NCBI GenBank assembly: GCA_017999615.1
Contig: JAGNLM010000001.1
Coordinates: 550,739 to 614,738 of the forward strand
Source of the DNA: Gammaproteobacteria bacterium
GTDB lineage: Bacteria > Pseudomonadota > Gammaproteobacteria > JAABTG01
Length of the DNA stretch: 64,000 nt
Direction: 5' to 3'
A program made the translations under genes and the position numbers. This document shows positions 8,929 through 17,744 of the stretch, piece after piece. The notes under the pieces are model-generated. The model ran no database searches. It worked only from the letters and a program-made list of their open reading frames with translations, and had not been told where the DNA came from. Within the stretch, counting starts at the first letter, position 1. Every line of letters begins with the position of its first letter.

Positions 8929-10503
8929 TCACATCAGGACGACGTCGTACTGCTCCTGGGAGTAGAGCGGCTCGACCTGGATCTCGATGGGCTTGCGGAT
9001 CAGGGACTCGAGCTCGGCGACCGTGGACGACTCCTCCTCGAGCAGGCGGTCGGAGACCTCCCGCGACACCAGGACCAGCAGCTTTTCCGCCTCGAACTGC
9101 CGTGCCTGACGGATGATCTCGCGGAAGATCTCGTAGGAGACGGTCTCCGCGGTCTTCACCGACGCGCGGCCTCCGCACAAGGGGCAGGGCTCGCAGAGCA
9201 GGTGCTGCAGGCTCTCCCGGGTCCGTTTGCGGGTCATCTGCACCAGGCCGAGCGGGGAGACCTCGCTCACGTGGGTGCGGGTGTGGTCGCGCTCGAGGCT
9301 CTTCTCCAGCGCCCGGAGCACCTGCCGCTTGTGCTCCTCGCTGCACATGTCGATGAAGTCGATGATGATGATGCCGCCCAGGTTGCGCAGGCGCAGCTGG
9401 CGTGCGATCGCCTGGGCGGCCTCCAGGTTCGTGCGGAAGATCGTCTCCTCCAGATTGCGGTGGCCGACGAAGGCGCCTGTGTTGACGTCGATGGTCGTCA
9501 TCGCCTCGGTCTGGTCGATCACCACGTGACCTCCCGACTTGAGCGGCACCTTGCGCTCGAGGGCCCGCTGGATCTCGTCCTCCACGCCGTAGATGTCGAA
9601 GATCGGGCGATCGCCCGCGTAGGGCTCGATGCGTGCCAGCATGTCCGGCATGAACTGGCCGGCGAACGCCACCAGGCGGTCGTACGCCTCCTGGGAGTCG
9701 ATGCGCACACGCTCCACCTCCTTGGCGGCGATCTCCCTCAGCGCCCGCATGAGGAGTGGGATGTCCTCGTGCACGATGCCGGGTGCGGCGACCCTCTCGG
9801 CCCGGTGCTGCAGCGAGCGCCACAGCTTCTGCACGAACTCCATGTCGGCAAGCAGGGTCTCGGCGGGCAGTCCCTCGGCCGCGGTGCGGATGATGTACCC
9901 GCCCGGACCGGGCGACTCGGCACTCCCGTGCTCGGCGCCCGCCAGGGCCGTGCGGGCGATCTCGCGCAGTCGGCTGCGCTCGGCGTCGTCTTCGATCCTC
10001 TGCGAGACCCCCACGGTCGGTGTGTCCGGCATGTACACGACGTAACGGGAGGGCAGGGAGATCTGCGTCGTGAGGCGCGCGCCCTTCGTGCCGAGGGGGT
10101 CCTTGATCACCTGGACCAGCAGTTCCTGGCCCTCCTGCACGAGCATCGTGATGTCCTCCACGACCGGGACCTCGCCCTCGATCAGCGTCGTGGAGGACTC
10201 CGCTGGCTCGGTACGGTCCGGGCACTCCAGGCGGCGGTCCTCCGCGCCCGGCTCGGTGTGGGGGATGACGGGGCGCTGGCCGCCGATGTCCGATGCGTGC
10301 AGGAAGGCGGCCCGCTCCAGGCCGATGTCGACGAATGCGGCCTGCATGCCGGGCAGCACCCGGGACGCCCGGCCGCGATAGACGTTCCCGACCAGGCCGC
10401 GGCAGCTCGCGCGGTCGATGAAGACCTCCTGCAGCACCCCGTTCTCGACGAGGGCTACCCGGGTCTCGCGGGGTGTGACGTTGATGAGAAGCTCGGTGCT
10501 CAT
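8929..10503 (-). CDS. rng: Ribonuclease G
   Basis: Endoribonuclease that matures the 16S rRNA 5' end and degrades mRNAs. It begins STELLINVTPRETRVALVENG, as in RNase G. An S1 RNA-binding domain follows at about 38-125, then the catalytic core with GGIIIIDFIDM and the zinc-link cysteines CEPCPLCGG. The length is 524 against 489 in E. coli; the excess lies mainly in an acidic insert inside the S1 region (around residues 85-115). The 5' end faces relA divergently, with 145 bases between the starts. Confidence 0.96.
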   Translation of the reverse strand: MSTELLINVTPRETRVALVENGVLQEVFIDRASCRGLVGNVYRGRASRVLPGMQAAFVDIGLERAAFLHASDIGGQRPVIPHTEPGAEDRRLECPDRTEPAESSTTLIEGEVPVVEDITMLVQEGQELLVQVIKDPLGTKGARLTTQISLPSRYVVYMPDTPTVGVSQRIEDDAERSRLREIARTALAGAEHGSAESPGPGGYIIRTAAEGLPAETLLADMEFVQKLWRSLQHRAERVAAPGIVHEDIPLLMRALREIAAKEVERVRIDSQEAYDRLVAFAGQFMPDMLARIEPYAGDRPIFDIYGVEDEIQRALERKVPLKSGGHVVIDQTEAMTTIDVNTGAFVGHRNLEETIFRTNLEAAQAIARQLRLRNLGGIIIIDFIDMCSEEHKRQVLRALEKSLERDHTRTHVSEVSPLGLVQMTRKRTRESLQHLLCEPCPLCGGRASVKTAETVSYEIFREIIRQARQFEAEKLLVLVSREVSDRLLEEESSTVAELESLIRKPIEIQVEPLYSQEQYDVVLM

Positions 10504-10648
10504 GGTCTCGGGACGGTACTCGGCGCAAGTGGGTCACGCAAGACCGGCGCGGGTTGCGGCAGCGGTGGGACCTCCGGAACCGGGTGCGCAGGGGAGGGCG
10601 GGGGGACCGGGGGAGCGGACCGCTGGGACGTGTGGGACAATCGGCCCC

Positions 10649-12838
10649 ATGGGGGAGGCCACGAAAAGAGAGGTGGGTGCAACCACGTCCCCGGGTGGTG
10701 CCGTGCCGGCCCCGGTGCCGCCCGATCTTCTCGAGCGCCGTGCGCCGGAACAGGCCCGGCTCATCGACCGCGCCTGGACCGAGGGCTGCGGCACCCTGCC
10801 GGCAGCCGTTCGCGAGGAGGGTCTCGGGGCGGCCCGCGTGCTTCTCGGCCTGAACCTGGACCACGAGAGCATCGCCGCGGTCCTGCTCCACCCTGCGGTC
10901 ACGGGCGGCACCCTGGACCTCGAGGCGGTGCGCGAGCGCTTCGGAGAGTCGGTCGGTCGACTCGTCGAGGGTGCGAGCCGCATGGACGCCATTCGGGAAT
11001 ACCGGGCGCGGGCGCCGGAGGCGGAGCGCGGCGCGGAGCTCGCCCGCCTCGAGGGCCTGCGCAAGCTTCTCCTCGCCATGGCCGAGGACCTGCGCGCCAT
11101 CCTCATCCGCCTGGCCGAGCAGGTGGTGCTGTTGCGAAGCGTTCGCGAGGCACCCGAGGAGGAACGTCAGGCGGTCGCGCGCGAGACGCTCGACATCTAT
11201 GCCCCGCTCGCCAACCGCCTCGGCATCTGGCAGCTCAAATGGGAGCTGGAGGACCTTTCGTTCCGGCACCTGGAGCCGGCGCGCTACCAGGAGATCGCCC
11301 GGCGCCTGGACGAGCGCCGGGTGGACCGCGAGCGGTACATCGGCGCGGTCGTGGACCGGCTGCGCGAGGCGCTGAGCGCGGAGGGGATCGGGGCCGAGGT
11401 GAGCGGCCGGCCCAAACACATCTTCAGCATCTGGCGCAAGATGCAGGCGAAGGGGCTCGATTTCGATCAGCTCTTCGACGTGCGCGCGGTGCGCGTCCTG
11501 GTGGACAGCGTGAAGGACTGCTACGCGGCCCTCGGCATCGTGCACGGACTCTGGCAGTACATCCCGAAGGAATTCGACGATTACATCGCGAACCCCAAGG
11601 GCAACCACTACCAGTCGCTGCACACGGCGGTCGTGGGACCCGGGGGGCGGGCGCTCGAGGTCCAGATCCGCACCCACGCGATGCACCGCCACGCGGAGCT
11701 CGGGGTCGCGGCGCACTGGCAATACAAGGAAGGCACGCGGGCGGACGCGGCCTTCGCGGACAAGGTGGCCTGGGTCCGCCAGCTCCTGGAGCCGGGCGGC
11801 GAGGGGGCCGGGTCGGCAGACTTCCTGGAGCGCTTCCGCACGGAGGTCTTCCACGACCGGGTGTATGCGCTGACCCCAAAGGGTCAGGTCATCGACCTTC
11901 CGCGCGGGGCGACGCCGCTGGACTTTGCCTACGCCGTGCACACCGACGTCGGCCACCGGTGCCGCGGGGCCAAGGTGGGCGGGTCGATCGTGCCGCTCAC
12001 CTACGAGTTGCGGAACGGCGATCAGGTGGAGGTCCTGACGACCCGCCAGGGCGCCCCGAGCCGGGACTGGCTGAATCAGAGCCTCGGCTTCCTGAAGACC
12101 TCGCGGGCGCGCGCCAAGGTCCGGCAGTGGTTCAAGCAGCAGGACTACGACAAGTGTGTGGCAGCCGGCCGGGACCAACTCGAACGCGAGCTGAGGCGCC
12201 TCGGGGTCAGCGAGGTCGGCCTGGAGAAGCTTGCCCAGCGCCTGAAGCTCGGCAAGACGGAAGACCTCTGCGCTGCCGTGGGGCGGGGCGAGGTCGGGCC
12301 CGCCCAGCTCGCGGGTGCCCTCCAGGAGGAGGTTCTGCCGCGCGTCAGCCCGCTCGAGCGCCCCTTGAAGCCCGCGCGGGCGACGGGCGGTGGGGACGTG
12401 ACCATCGAAGGGGTGGGAAACCTGATGACCCACCTCGCCCGGTGCTGCAAGCCGGTGCCTCCGGACCCCATCACGGGCTACATCACCCACGGCCGCGGCG
12501 TCAGCATCCATCGACAGGACTGTTCCAACGCGCTGCGGCTCGCGGCGGCGGACCCGAGCCGGGTGATCGACGTGAGTTGGAGCACCGGCTCGGTGAGCAC
12601 CTATCCCGTCGACGTCCAGATCGAGGCCTACGACCGTCAGGGCCTGCTGCGGGACGTCTCCCAGGTGCTGGCCAACGAGAAGCTCAACGTGACCAGCGTG
12701 AACGTCTTCACGGACCGGGACACGTCCGTGGCCCACATGCGGCTCACGGTCGAGGTCCCCGACGCCGGGCGGCTGGCCCAGTTGCTCGCCCGGCTGAACC
12801 AGCTGCACAACGTGGTGGACGCGCGCCGCCGAAGCTGA
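10649..12838 (+). CDS. relA: (p)ppGpp synthetase RelA
   Basis: Ribosome-associated alarmone synthetase of the stringent response. I chose the ATG at 10649 (729 residues, E. coli 744); the open frame continues upstream but runs antisense into rng. The hydrolase region is degenerate: where bifunctional enzymes have the HD motif, this protein reads VLLHPAVTGGTLDL. The synthetase domain carries KEFDDYIANPKGNHYQSLHT, whose acidic EFDD signature marks monofunctional RelA rather than SpoT/Rel. TGS (from VYALTPKGQVIDLPRG), a zinc-finger region with ARCCKPVP, and a C-terminal ACT domain follow. A separate SpoT is expected elsewhere in the genome. Confidence 0.96.
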   Translation: MGEATKREVGATTSPGGAVPAPVPPDLLERRAPEQARLIDRAWTEGCGTLPAAVREEGLGAARVLLGLNLDHESIAAVLLHPAVTGGTLDLEAVRERFGESVGRLVEGASRMDAIREYRARAPEAERGAELARLEGLRKLLLAMAEDLRAILIRLAEQVVLLRSVREAPEEERQAVARETLDIYAPLANRLGIWQLKWELEDLSFRHLEPARYQEIARRLDERRVDRERYIGAVVDRLREALSAEGIGAEVSGRPKHIFSIWRKMQAKGLDFDQLFDVRAVRVLVDSVKDCYAALGIVHGLWQYIPKEFDDYIANPKGNHYQSLHTAVVGPGGRALEVQIRTHAMHRHAELGVAAHWQYKEGTRADAAFADKVAWVRQLLEPGGEGAGSADFLERFRTEVFHDRVYALTPKGQVIDLPRGATPLDFAYAVHTDVGHRCRGAKVGGSIVPLTYELRNGDQVEVLTTRQGAPSRDWLNQSLGFLKTSRARAKVRQWFKQQDYDKCVAAGRDQLERELRRLGVSEVGLEKLAQRLKLGKTEDLCAAVGRGEVGPAQLAGALQEEVLPRVSPLERPLKPARATGGGDVTIEGVGNLMTHLARCCKPVPPDPITGYITHGRGVSIHRQDCSNALRLAAADPSRVIDVSWSTGSVSTYPVDVQIEAYDRQGLLRDVSQVLANEKLNVTSVNVFTDRDTSVAHMRLTVEVPDAGRLAQLLARLNQLHNVVDARRRS

Positions 12839-12920
12839 CGGGGCCGGGGCGGGCCGATCCGTGCGGTGCCCGGTTTCCCCAGGGATCCCCGGAACGACCC
12901 CTCCGACGGGAGGTGCGGAC

Positions 12921-12947
12921 CTCTCCCCGACGGGGGAGAGTCCCCCG
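12921..12947 (+). terminator. Two mutually exclusive hairpins after relA
   Basis: CTCTCCCC (12921-12928) pairs perfectly with GGGGAGAG (12933-12940). The alternative CGGGGGA (12931-12937) pairs perfectly with TCCCCCG (12941-12947). Both cannot form at once. The second is followed by TTCTTGAT, a poor U-tract. It may simply end relA transcription; an attenuator role for nifJ is possible but unproven. Confidence 0.4.
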
Positions 12948-13082
12948 TTCTTGATCCCCGTCATAGGACTGGGAGGTGGTGGTCCAAATGATAAGCTTAG
13001 CGTTATGTGCCCATTAGGCTGATTTGGGGTCTCCTGCCTCTGCGTGCGAGAGGGGGGGCACCCGACACTGCGGGAGACGAGC
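12948..13082 (+). promoter_or_regulatory. nifJ upstream region
   Basis: This stretch contains an AT-rich island around 12986-13025 with a perfect TAAGCTTA palindrome and GCGTTATG, unusual in this GC-rich setting. It probably holds the nifJ promoter and an operator, but I see no consensus -35/-10 pair that I would defend. The strong ribosome binding site CGGGAGACGAGC lies directly before the ATG at 13083. Confidence 0.3.
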
Positions 13083-16000
13083 ATGGCCGAACCACGTACC
13101 CTGACCCTGGACGGCAACGAGGCGGCGGCGGCGATCGCGCACCTGACCAGCGAAGTCATCGCGATCTACCCCATCACCCCGTCCTCGCCCATGGGCGAGC
13201 TCGCCGAGCAGTGGACCGAAGAGGGCCGCGAGAATCTCTGGGGCGTGGTGCCCCAGGTGGTGGAGATGCAGAGCGAGGGGGGGGCGGCCGGCGCGGTCCA
13301 CGGCGCACTCCAGGCAGGGACCCTGAGCACGACCTTCACGGCGTCCCAGGGCCTGCTCCTGATGATCCCCAACATGTACAAGATCGCCGGGGAGCTGACC
13401 CCCATGGTGATGCACGTGGCCGCGCGCACGGTGGCGGCCCACGCCCTGTCGATCTTCGCCGACCACAGCGACGTGATGGCGGTGCGGCAGACCGGCTACG
13501 CCATGCTCGCCTCGAACTCGGTGCAGGAGGTCATGGACCTCGCGACCGTCGCTTCGGCCGCCACGCTCGAAGGCCGGGTGCCGGTGGTGCATTTCTTCGA
13601 CGGCTTCCGCACCTCGCACGAGGTGAGCAAGGTCCAAGCGGTGGAGCGCGAGACCGTGCGGGCGATGATCGACGACCAGTGGGTCGCCGCCCATCGGGCG
13701 CGGGCGCTCTCTCCGGACCGCCCGGTGATCCGCGGCACGGCCCAGAACCCGGACGTCTTCTTCCAGGGTCGGGAGGGCGTCAATCCCTTCTACGACGCCT
13801 TTCCCGGGGTCGTCCAGGGCGCCATGGACCGCTTTGCCGCGCTCACGGGGCGCCAGTACCGCCTGTTCGACTATGTCGGGGCGCCCGACGCGGAGCGGGT
13901 CCTGGTCGCCATGGGCTCGGGCGCGGAGACCTGCCAGGAGGCCGTGGAATTCCTCGTGCGCCGGGGGGAGCGGGTGGGCCTCGTGAAGGTGCGCCTGTAC
14001 CGTCCGTTCGTGGGCGAGAAGCTGGTCGAGGCCTTGCCGCGCACGGTGCGCCGGATTGCCGTCCTGGACCGGACCAAGGAGCCGGGTGCGGACGGGGAGC
14101 CCCTCTACAAGGACGTGGTGACGGCGATCGCCCAGCACCTCAGCAACGGTGGCACCTGGCTGCCGGCGATGCCGCGGGTGCTGGGGGGGCGCTACGGCCT
14201 TTCCTCCAAGGAGCTCACCCCCGGCATGGTCAAGGCCGTGCTCGACGAACTCTCGAAGGCCAAGCCGAAGAACGGCTTCACGGTGGGTATCTACGACGAC
14301 GTCTCCCACACCAGCCTCGCCTGGGACCCGGATTTCGCGACCGACGCCCACGCAGGGCAGGTGCAGGCGCTGTTCTATGGCCTGGGCAGCGACGGCACGG
14401 TGAGCGCCAACAAGAACACCATCAAGATCATCGGCGAGGAGACCGACCTCAACGCCCAGGGCTACTTCGTCTACGACTCGAAGAAATCCGGTGCGATCAC
14501 GGTCTCGCACCTGCGGTTCGGGCCCAAGCCGACGGTGTCGCCCTATCTGATCGGGGACGGTGAGGCGAGCTTCATCGCTTGCCATCAGCCCATCTTCCTC
14601 GAGCGCTACGACATGCTGGAGAAGGCGCGGGCGGGTGCGGTGTTCCTGCTGAACTCCCCGGTCCCCGCGGACCGCGTCTGGGAGAGCCTGCCGCGCAAGA
14701 TGCAGCGCCAGTTCATCGACAAGAAGCTGCGCTTCTACGTCATCGACGCCTACCGGGTGGCCGGCGACACCGGCATGGGACGCAGGATCAACACGATCAT
14801 GCAGACCTGCTTCTTCGCCATCTCCGACGTGCTGCCGCGCGAGGAGGCCATCGCCCGGATCAAGTACGCCGTGGAGAAGACCTACGGCAAAAAGGGTCCG
14901 GAGGTCGTGGCGAAGAACTTCCAGGCGATCGACACGACGCTCGCCAATCTCTTCGAGATCCCGGTTCCCGCCGAGGTCAGCAGTTCCTGGGACCGGCCAC
15001 CGCCGGTCTCGGCGGCGGCCCCCGTCTTCGTGCGCGAGGTGATCGGCGAGATGATCGCCGGGCGCGGTGACCAGCTTCCGGTGAGCGTCTTCCCGACCGA
15101 CGGCACCTGGCCGATCGGCTCGGCGAAGTGGGAGAAGCGCAATCTCGCGCTCGAGATCCCCGTGTGGGACGAGCAGCTCTGCACCCAGTGCGGCAAGTGC
15201 CCGCTCGTCTGCCCCCACGCCGCGATCCGCAGCAAGGTGATCACACCGGAGGCGCTGGCCCATGCGCCGGACACCTTCAAGCACGTCGCGGTGAAGGGCA
15301 AGGACTTCCCCGCAGGTCTGCACATCGCCTACCAGGTGTCCCCGGAGGACTGCACGGGCTGTCGGCTGTGCGTGGACATCTGCCCCATCCGGAACAAGGC
15401 GAGCCCCGAGCACAAGGCGCTCAACATGCGTCCCCAGCCGCCCCTGCGCGACCAGGAGCGTGTGAACTGGGAGTTCTTCTCGTCGCTGCCCGAGCTGGAT
15501 CGCCGCGAGATCAAGTGGACCACCATCAAGGGCTGCATGTTGAGCGAGCCGCTCTTCGAGTTCTCGGGCGCGTGCGTCGGCTGCGGGGAGACCCCCTACG
15601 TCAAGCTCGCGAGCCAGCTGTTCGGAGACCGGATGCTGGTGGCCAACGCGACGGGTTGCTCCTCCATCTATGGCGGCAACCTCCCTACGACGCCGTGGAC
15701 CGCGAACGCCCAGGGACGTGGACCCGCGTGGGCGAACTCGCTCTTCGAGGACAACGCGGAGTTCGGCCTCGGCTTCCGCCTGGCGGTGGACCAACTGGGC
15801 GCCTACGCGGGGTCGCTGCTTCGCCGTTTGGGCGACGCCATCGGCGCCGAGCAGGTTCGCGCCATCCTCGAGGCCGACCAGAGCGACGAGGCGGGGATCT
15901 ACGACCAGCGCGAGCGGGTCGCCGACCTGCGGCGCCGCCTTGCGGCGCTGGACTCGCCTTGGGCGCGCGAGCTGGAGCGGGTCGCGGAATATCTGGTGCG

Positions 16001-16697
16001 GCGCAGCGTCTGGATCATGGGTGGCGACGGCTGGGCCTACGACATCGGGTTCGGTGGCGTGGACCACGTGCTCGCCTCCGACAAGGACGTGAACCTGCTG
16101 GTCCTCGACACCGAGGTGTACTCGAACACCGGCGGGCAGATGTCCAAGGCCACCCCCCGGGGGGCCATCGCGAAGTTCGCCGCGGGCGGCAAGGCGACGG
16201 GAAAGAAGGACCTGGCCATGATGGCCATGACCTACGGGCACGCGTACGTCGCCCAGGTCGCTCTCGGGGCGAAGGACGTCCAGACGGTGCGTGCGTTCCT
16301 GGAGGCCGAGTCCTATCGGGGTCCCTCGCTCATCCTGGCCTACAGCCCGTGCATCGCCCAGGGGGTCGACCTGGAGCACGCGCTGCAGCAGGAGGAGCTC
16401 GCGGTACGCAGTGGGCACTGGCCGCTCTTCCGTTACGACCCGCGGCGGATCGCCGAGGGCAAGAGCCCTCTGCAGCTCGACTCGAAGCGTCCGGACATCC
16501 CCTACTCGGAGTTCACCCGTGCCGAGACGCGCTTCAGCGCGCTCTGGCGCAGGCACCCGGAGGCCGCCGAGCACTTCGCGAAGGCCGCGCAGGAGGAGGT
16601 GAACGAGCGCTTCCACCACTACGAGCAGCTGGCCGGGCTCTCCGTGGAGGACGCTGCCGCGCACCAGGCGCTGCACCCTTCAGGCGGCGGGCACTGA
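13083..16697 (+). CDS. nifJ: Pyruvate:ferredoxin (flavodoxin) oxidoreductase, single chain
   Basis: Oxidatively decarboxylates pyruvate to acetyl-CoA, passing electrons to ferredoxin or flavodoxin, and can run in reverse. 1204 residues from the ATG at 13083. Domain order is the usual one: pyrimidine-binding domain I (IAIYPITPSSPMGELAEQW), domain II, the gamma domain, a 2x[4Fe-4S] ferredoxin domain (CTQCGKCPLVC and CTGCRLCVDIC), and the TPP-binding domain with GACVGCGETPY and MGGDGWAYDIGFGG. All cluster cysteines are present, so it should be active. It stands alone in front of the cyclic-nucleotide-binding gene and nikR. A GTG 39 bases upstream is in frame but has a poorer ribosome binding site. 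Confidence 0.97.
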   Translation: MAEPRTLTLDGNEAAAAIAHLTSEVIAIYPITPSSPMGELAEQWTEEGRENLWGVVPQVVEMQSEGGAAGAVHGALQAGTLSTTFTASQGLLLMIPNMYKIAGELTPMVMHVAARTVAAHALSIFADHSDVMAVRQTGYAMLASNSVQEVMDLATVASAATLEGRVPVVHFFDGFRTSHEVSKVQAVERETVRAMIDDQWVAAHRARALSPDRPVIRGTAQNPDVFFQGREGVNPFYDAFPGVVQGAMDRFAALTGRQYRLFDYVGAPDAERVLVAMGSGAETCQEAVEFLVRRGERVGLVKVRLYRPFVGEKLVEALPRTVRRIAVLDRTKEPGADGEPLYKDVVTAIAQHLSNGGTWLPAMPRVLGGRYGLSSKELTPGMVKAVLDELSKAKPKNGFTVGIYDDVSHTSLAWDPDFATDAHAGQVQALFYGLGSDGTVSANKNTIKIIGEETDLNAQGYFVYDSKKSGAITVSHLRFGPKPTVSPYLIGDGEASFIACHQPIFLERYDMLEKARAGAVFLLNSPVPADRVWESLPRKMQRQFIDKKLRFYVIDAYRVAGDTGMGRRINTIMQTCFFAISDVLPREEAIARIKYAVEKTYGKKGPEVVAKNFQAIDTTLANLFEIPVPAEVSSSWDRPPPVSAAAPVFVREVIGEMIAGRGDQLPVSVFPTDGTWPIGSAKWEKRNLALEIPVWDEQLCTQCGKCPLVCPHAAIRSKVITPEALAHAPDTFKHVAVKGKDFPAGLHIAYQVSPEDCTGCRLCVDICPIRNKASPEHKALNMRPQPPLRDQERVNWEFFSSLPELDRREIKWTTIKGCMLSEPLFEFSGACVGCGETPYVKLASQLFGDRMLVANATGCSSIYGGNLPTTPWTANAQGRGPAWANSLFEDNAEFGLGFRLAVDQLGAYAGSLLRRLGDAIGAEQVRAILEADQSDEAGIYDQRERVADLRRRLAALDSPWARELERVAEYLVRRSVWIMGGDGWAYDIGFGGVDHVLASDKDVNLLVLDTEVYSNTGGQMSKATPRGAIAKFAAGGKATGKKDLAMMAMTYGHAYVAQVALGAKDVQTVRAFLEAESYRGPSLILAYSPCIAQGVDLEHALQQEELAVRSGHWPLFRYDPRRIAEGKSPLQLDSKRPDIPYSEFTRAETRFSALWRRHPEAAEHFAKAAQEEVNERFHHYEQLAGLSVEDAAAHQALHPSGGGH

Positions 16698-16796
16698 CGC
16701 CCTCCTGCCCGCCCTGCGGGGACCCCTCGGTGTCACTGGGCGAGGCGGTCGGCTTGCGGCTATAGTGGACGGTGGAGTGTCACGCGGGATGCGCTG

Positions 16797-17243
16797 ATGC
16801 AGAAGGTCTTTCCTTATCTCAGCGATGAGGAAGAGCGCGCGCTGCTCGAGAAGGGCGGTGTCTCACGGTTCAGCCCCGGGGCGCCCATCGTGCGCGAGGG
16901 CGACCACCACAACGCGCTCTACGTGCTGCGGGAAGGGCATGTGCGGGTGGAGAAGAACAGCGCCGGGTTCCCTCTCGAGTTGGCCCGGCTCGGGCCCGGG
17001 GAGATCTTCGGGGAGATGTCCTTCATCGACGGCTCGCCGGCGAGCGCCGACATCATCGCCAACGACCCCGTGGAGGCCTACGTGGTCGACGGGCAGATCC
17101 TGGACCCGCTGCTCCGGAAGTACCCCAGCATCTACGGCCGGTTGTTCCGTTCGCTGGCGGCGATCCTGGCGCGGCGCCTGCGCGAGACGGCCTCGCTGGT
17201 GAACCTCATCGAAGCCTCCGCCCCCCAGTGGCAGCCCGAATGA
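16797..17243 (+). CDS. Stand-alone cyclic nucleotide-binding domain protein
   Basis: 148 residues that fill one CNB beta-roll domain (segments [20 protein letters not shown] and [15 protein letters not shown]) and then stop. There is no DNA-binding helix-turn-helix, so it is not a complete Crp/Fnr regulator. The phosphate-binding-cassette region reads [18 protein letters not shown] and lacks the classical arginine of cAMP binders, so the ligand is uncertain. The stop overlaps the nikR start as ATGA, implying coupled translation. A TATAGT at 16761-16766 may be a -10 box. Function unknown; a nucleotide sensor or protein-partner domain is the best guess. Confidence 0.8.
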   Translation: MQKVFPYLSDEEERALLEKGGVSRFSPGAPIVREGDHHNALYVLREGHVRVEKNSAGFPLELARLGPGEIFGEMSFIDGSPASADIIANDPVEAYVVDGQILDPLLRKYPSIYGRLFRSLAAILARRLRETASLVNLIEASAPQWQPE

Positions 17244-17677
17244 GCAAGGGCAGCGGCTCGGTGGCCGACCAGACCATCCGTTTCACGGTGTCGCTGCCGG
17301 AAGAGTTGCTCGCGGCCCTCGACCGCCGTGTGCAGACCAGGGGCTACGAGTCACGCTCGGGGCTGGTGCGCGACCTGATCCGGGAGAAGCTCGTCGAGGA
17401 CCGCTGGCAGGACGAGGGCAAGGACGTGGTCGGCGTGCTCACCATCAGCTACGACCACCACCACCGTGACCTGACACACAAGATCATGGAGATCCAGCAC
17501 AACCAGTACGTGCACATCCTGTGCTCCACGCACGTGCACCTGGATCACCACAACTGCCTGGAGACCATCATCATCTCCGGGCACCCCCCGGAGATCGAGC
17601 GGATCAGCGACGAGATCCGCACCCTGCGCGGGGTGCGCTTCGCCGAGCTGACCCGCGCGGCGAAAGTGGATCTCTAG
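17240..17677 (+). CDS. nikR: Nickel-responsive repressor NikR
   Basis: Tetrameric ribbon-helix-helix regulator that represses nickel uptake when Ni(II) is bound. The N-terminal RHH runs [16 protein letters not shown] to about residue 50; the C-terminal half is the ACT-like nickel domain. The four ligands known from E. coli NikR (H76, H87, H89, C95) are all visible: one histidine in [10 protein letters not shown] and the H-x-H-x5-C motif in [13 protein letters not shown]. The ATG at 17240 (145 residues) overlaps the preceding stop. No nickel transporter or hydrogenase gene lies in the window, so its targets are elsewhere. Confidence 0.95.
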   Translation: MSKGSGSVADQTIRFTVSLPEELLAALDRRVQTRGYESRSGLVRDLIREKLVEDRWQDEGKDVVGVLTISYDHHHRDLTHKIMEIQHNQYVHILCSTHVHLDHHNCLETIIISGHPPEIERISDEIRTLRGVRFAELTRAAKVDL

Positions 17678-17744
17678 GGCAGGGGACCCTGCCCGTCGAG
17701 GGAGGGTGGCCGGTCGCGATGGCAACCGGCCACCGGAACGGCAC

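Noticed and set aside
8894..13159. A 1421-codon open frame on the minus strand and other long antisense frames (for example 4941-7256 plus, 13014-16676 minus).
   Set aside because: They lie opposite well-supported genes (rng, relA, yhdP, nifJ). GC-rich codon use produces such frames, and their composition (Arg/Pro/Gly/Ala-rich) and lack of motifs fit that explanation.
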